Below, piece after piece: positions 62,748 through 64,000 of a DNA stretch of 64,000 nucleotides (the stretch's first letter is position 1; every line of letters starts with the position of its first letter). The notes beneath the pieces were generated by a model, which saw nothing but the letters and a program-made list of their open reading frames with translations, was not told the DNA's origin and made no database searches. Position numbers and translations under genes: made by a program. The stretch comes from Leisingera caerulea DSM 24564. Its GTDB lineage: Bacteria > Pseudomonadota > Alphaproteobacteria > Rhodobacterales > Rhodobacteraceae. The stretch is from the NCBI RefSeq assembly GCF_000473325.1, contig NZ_KI421513.1, positions 549,217 to 613,216 on the forward strand. The letters run 5' to 3'.

Positions 62748-63227
62748 TCAGACCGGCAGCGCTGTGGTCTTGAACACGGTGCGCAGCGCAAAGCTCGACT
62801 GCATCTGCGCCACTCCCGGCAGGCGCGCCAGATGCTGGCGGTGGATGCGGGCGAAATCCTCGGTGTTTTCCGCCACCACCTTCAGGATGTAATCCGCTGT
62901 TCCCGCCATCAGATGGCATTCCAGCACGTCCGGGATTCTGGACACCGCCTTCTCAAACGCGTCCAGCACCTCATCCGCCTGTCCGGACAGGGTGATCTCG
63001 ACAAACACCGTGGACGGCACATTCATCTTGCGCGCATCCAGCAGCGCGACATAATCCCGGATGTACCCCTCCGCCTCCAGCCGCTGCACCCGCCGGTGGC
63101 AGGCCGAGGCCGACAGGTTCACCCGCTCCGACAGGTCGGCATTGGAAATGCGGCCCTGCTTTTGCAGTACCGAAAGTATGCGACGATCTGTTTCGTCCAA
63201 AGACATTTCTCGAAGATCCTTGCTCAT
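62748..63227 (-). CDS. Lrp/AsnC-family regulator (AldR-like)
   Basis: An amino-acid-responsive regulator of about 159 aa. The helix-turn-helix is LDETDRRILSVLQKQGRISNADLSERVNLSASACHRRVQRLE-type sequence (about residues 9-50). The C-terminal RAM domain includes VFVEITLSGQADEVLDAFEKAV and DVLECHLMAGTADYILKVVAEN. Start is 63227 or, seven residues later, 63206. It is divergent from alanine dehydrogenase, which it very likely controls. An operator-like dyad is at 63243. Confidence 0.93.
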   Translation of the reverse strand: MSKDLREMSLDETDRRILSVLQKQGRISNADLSERVNLSASACHRRVQRLEAEGYIRDYVALLDARKMNVPSTVFVEITLSGQADEVLDAFEKAVSRIPDVLECHLMAGTADYILKVVAENTEDFARIHRQHLARLPGVAQMQSSFALRTVFKTTALPV

Positions 63228-63242
63228 TTTCGCCTGTATAGA

Positions 63243-63255
63243 CGAAGATTCTTCG
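63243..63255. promoter_or_regulatory. Lrp-type operator dyad in the ald control region
   Basis: CGAAGA-T-TCTTCG palindrome, 16 nt upstream of the Lrp start and about 90 nt upstream of ald. A related half, CTCGAAGATCC, lies near the start of the Lrp gene. Confidence 0.5.
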
Positions 63256-63346
63256 AAAGGCATGTTTTTGTTCTGCCCAAAAAAGCAGCACCTTTTCCGC
63301 CGCCTGCGGCAAAATGACCGCAGACTGATTTGGAGGAGAGACTCAC

Positions 63347-64000
63347 ATGAAGATCGGCTGCCCCACCGAGATCAAACCGCAGGAATTCCGCGTTGGCATG
63401 ACCCCCGACGCCGCCCGCGAGGCCGTCAGCCACGGCCATGAGGTTGTCATTCAGAAAGGCGCCGGCATGGGCGCAGGTTTCACCGACGAGGACTATGTCT
63501 CCGCCGGTGCCGCAATCCTCGACACCGCCGAGGAAATCTTTGCCACCGCAGACATGATCGTCAAGGTCAAGGAACCGCAGGCGGTTGAGCGCAAGATGCT
63601 GCGCGAAGGCCAGCTGCTGTTCACCTACCTGCACCTGGCGCCCGATCCGGAGCAGACCCACGACCTGCTGGAATCCGGCTGCACCGCCATCGCCTATGAA
63701 ACCGTCACCGACGACCGTGGCGGCCTGCCGCTGCTGGCGCCGATGTCCGAAGTGGCCGGCCGCCTGGCCCCGCAGGTCGGCGCCTGGACCCTGCAAAAGG
63801 CCAACGGCGGCCGCGGCGTGCTGATGGGCGGCGTGCCCGGTGTGGCCCCGGCCAAGGTTGTGGTGATCGGCGGCGGCGTCGTCGGCACCCACGCAGCCAA
63901 GGTTGCGGCCGGCATGGGCGCGGATGTGACCATCCTCGACCGTTCGCTGACCCGCCTGAAATACTTGGACGACGTCTTTGGCCGCACCTTCAAGAACCAG
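63347..64000 (+). CDS. ald: Alanine dehydrogenase (3'-truncated by window edge)
   Basis: Interconverts L-alanine and pyruvate with NADH. The first 218 residues are visible: [33 protein letters not shown], the catalytic-region [29 protein letters not shown] with Lys and His, [13 protein letters not shown] sequence ([17 protein letters not shown]), and the NAD-binding [31 protein letters not shown] lies 8 nt upstream of the ATG. It is divergent from the Lrp gene. Confidence 0.96.
   Translation, partial: MKIGCPTEIKPQEFRVGMTPDAAREAVSHGHEVVIQKGAGMGAGFTDEDYVSAGAAILDTAEEIFATADMIVKVKEPQAVERKMLREGQLLFTYLHLAPDPEQTHDLLESGCTAIAYETVTDDRGGLPLLAPMSEVAGRLAPQVGAWTLQKANGGRGVLMGGVPGVAPAKVVVIGGGVVGTHAAKVAAGMGADVTILDRSLTRLKYLDDVFGRTFKNQ

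Overview
The window is about 64 kb of GC-rich, gene-dense chromosome. Gene content points to an alphaproteobacterium of the Rhodobacteraceae, most likely the marine Roseobacter group (Leisingera/Phaeobacter-like). This is inferred from the cbb3 oxidase genes with four FnrL-type boxes, TrcR, COQ9, DUF1013/DUF2189/DUF2270 proteins, RTX proteins and many Roseobacter-type intergenic palindromes. The genus is an inference; no rRNA is present to confirm it. I saw no prophage, insertion sequence, CRISPR array or tRNA. The only RNA gene I recognise is the SRP RNA (ffs), and there is one cobalamin riboswitch.

Layout. 1-8.5 kb: the end of a CaiB-type CoA transferase, haem genes hemE, hemC and hemF around a GH25 lysozyme lipoprotein, an unusual SDR protein, an RsmC-like methyltransferase, ClpS and a HAD phosphatase. 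8.6-10.8 kb: a tautomerase-like protein and a penicillin-binding DD-carboxypeptidase with a SPOR tail. 11-15.4 kb: ccoGHIS, the assembly genes for cbb3 oxidase. 15.6-21 kb: a LysR regulator, DUF2270 protein and an RTX-Hint secreted protein. 21.2-28.6 kb: ccoNOQP, a universal stress protein, a small GlsB/YeaQ membrane protein, fnrL and oxygen-independent hemN. 28.9-35.5 kb: a LuxR-type solo regulator and a complete yejABEF oligopeptide importer. 35.7-41.6 kb: small lipoprotein, membrane cytochrome c, prephenate dehydratase, ffs, a cyclic nucleotide phosphodiesterase/nucleotidase, NudC and an SRPBCC protein. 41.6-44.5 kb: an alpha/beta hydrolase with a divergent TetR repressor and twin operators, then a B12 riboswitch ahead of a small Cys-rich protein, then a phosphatase. 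44.7-48.3 kb: dnaX, ybaB and recR, interrupted by a reversed GNAT gene. 48.4-53.4 kb: a translationally coupled 2OG-oxygenase and threonine aldolase pair with divergent LysR, then a hybrid histidine kinase. 53.7-64 kb: trcR, RNase T2, DUF2189 protein, quinone oxidoreductase, methyltransferase, COQ9, rpsU, a CAP-RTX protein, PPK2, and an Lrp regulator divergent from alanine dehydrogenase.

How it fits together. A microaerobic/anaerobic theme runs from 11 to 28.6 kb. FnrL is encoded here, and FNR-type boxes lie ahead of ccoG, ccoN/uspA, fnrL/hemN and the DUF2270 gene. The same window carries both the oxygen-dependent (hemF) and oxygen-independent (hemN) coproporphyrinogen oxidases.

The observations I rate highest are: (1) a three-copy composite palindromic element starting 13-14 nt after stop codons, whose second hairpin changes sequence but keeps pairing; (2) the oxygenase-aldolase-LysR module, which looks like a hydroxylate-then-cleave amino-acid pathway; (3) the isolated B12-riboswitch gene; (4) a possible FnrL-linked small RNA and DUF2270 pair. 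All functional readings are from sequence recognition only.
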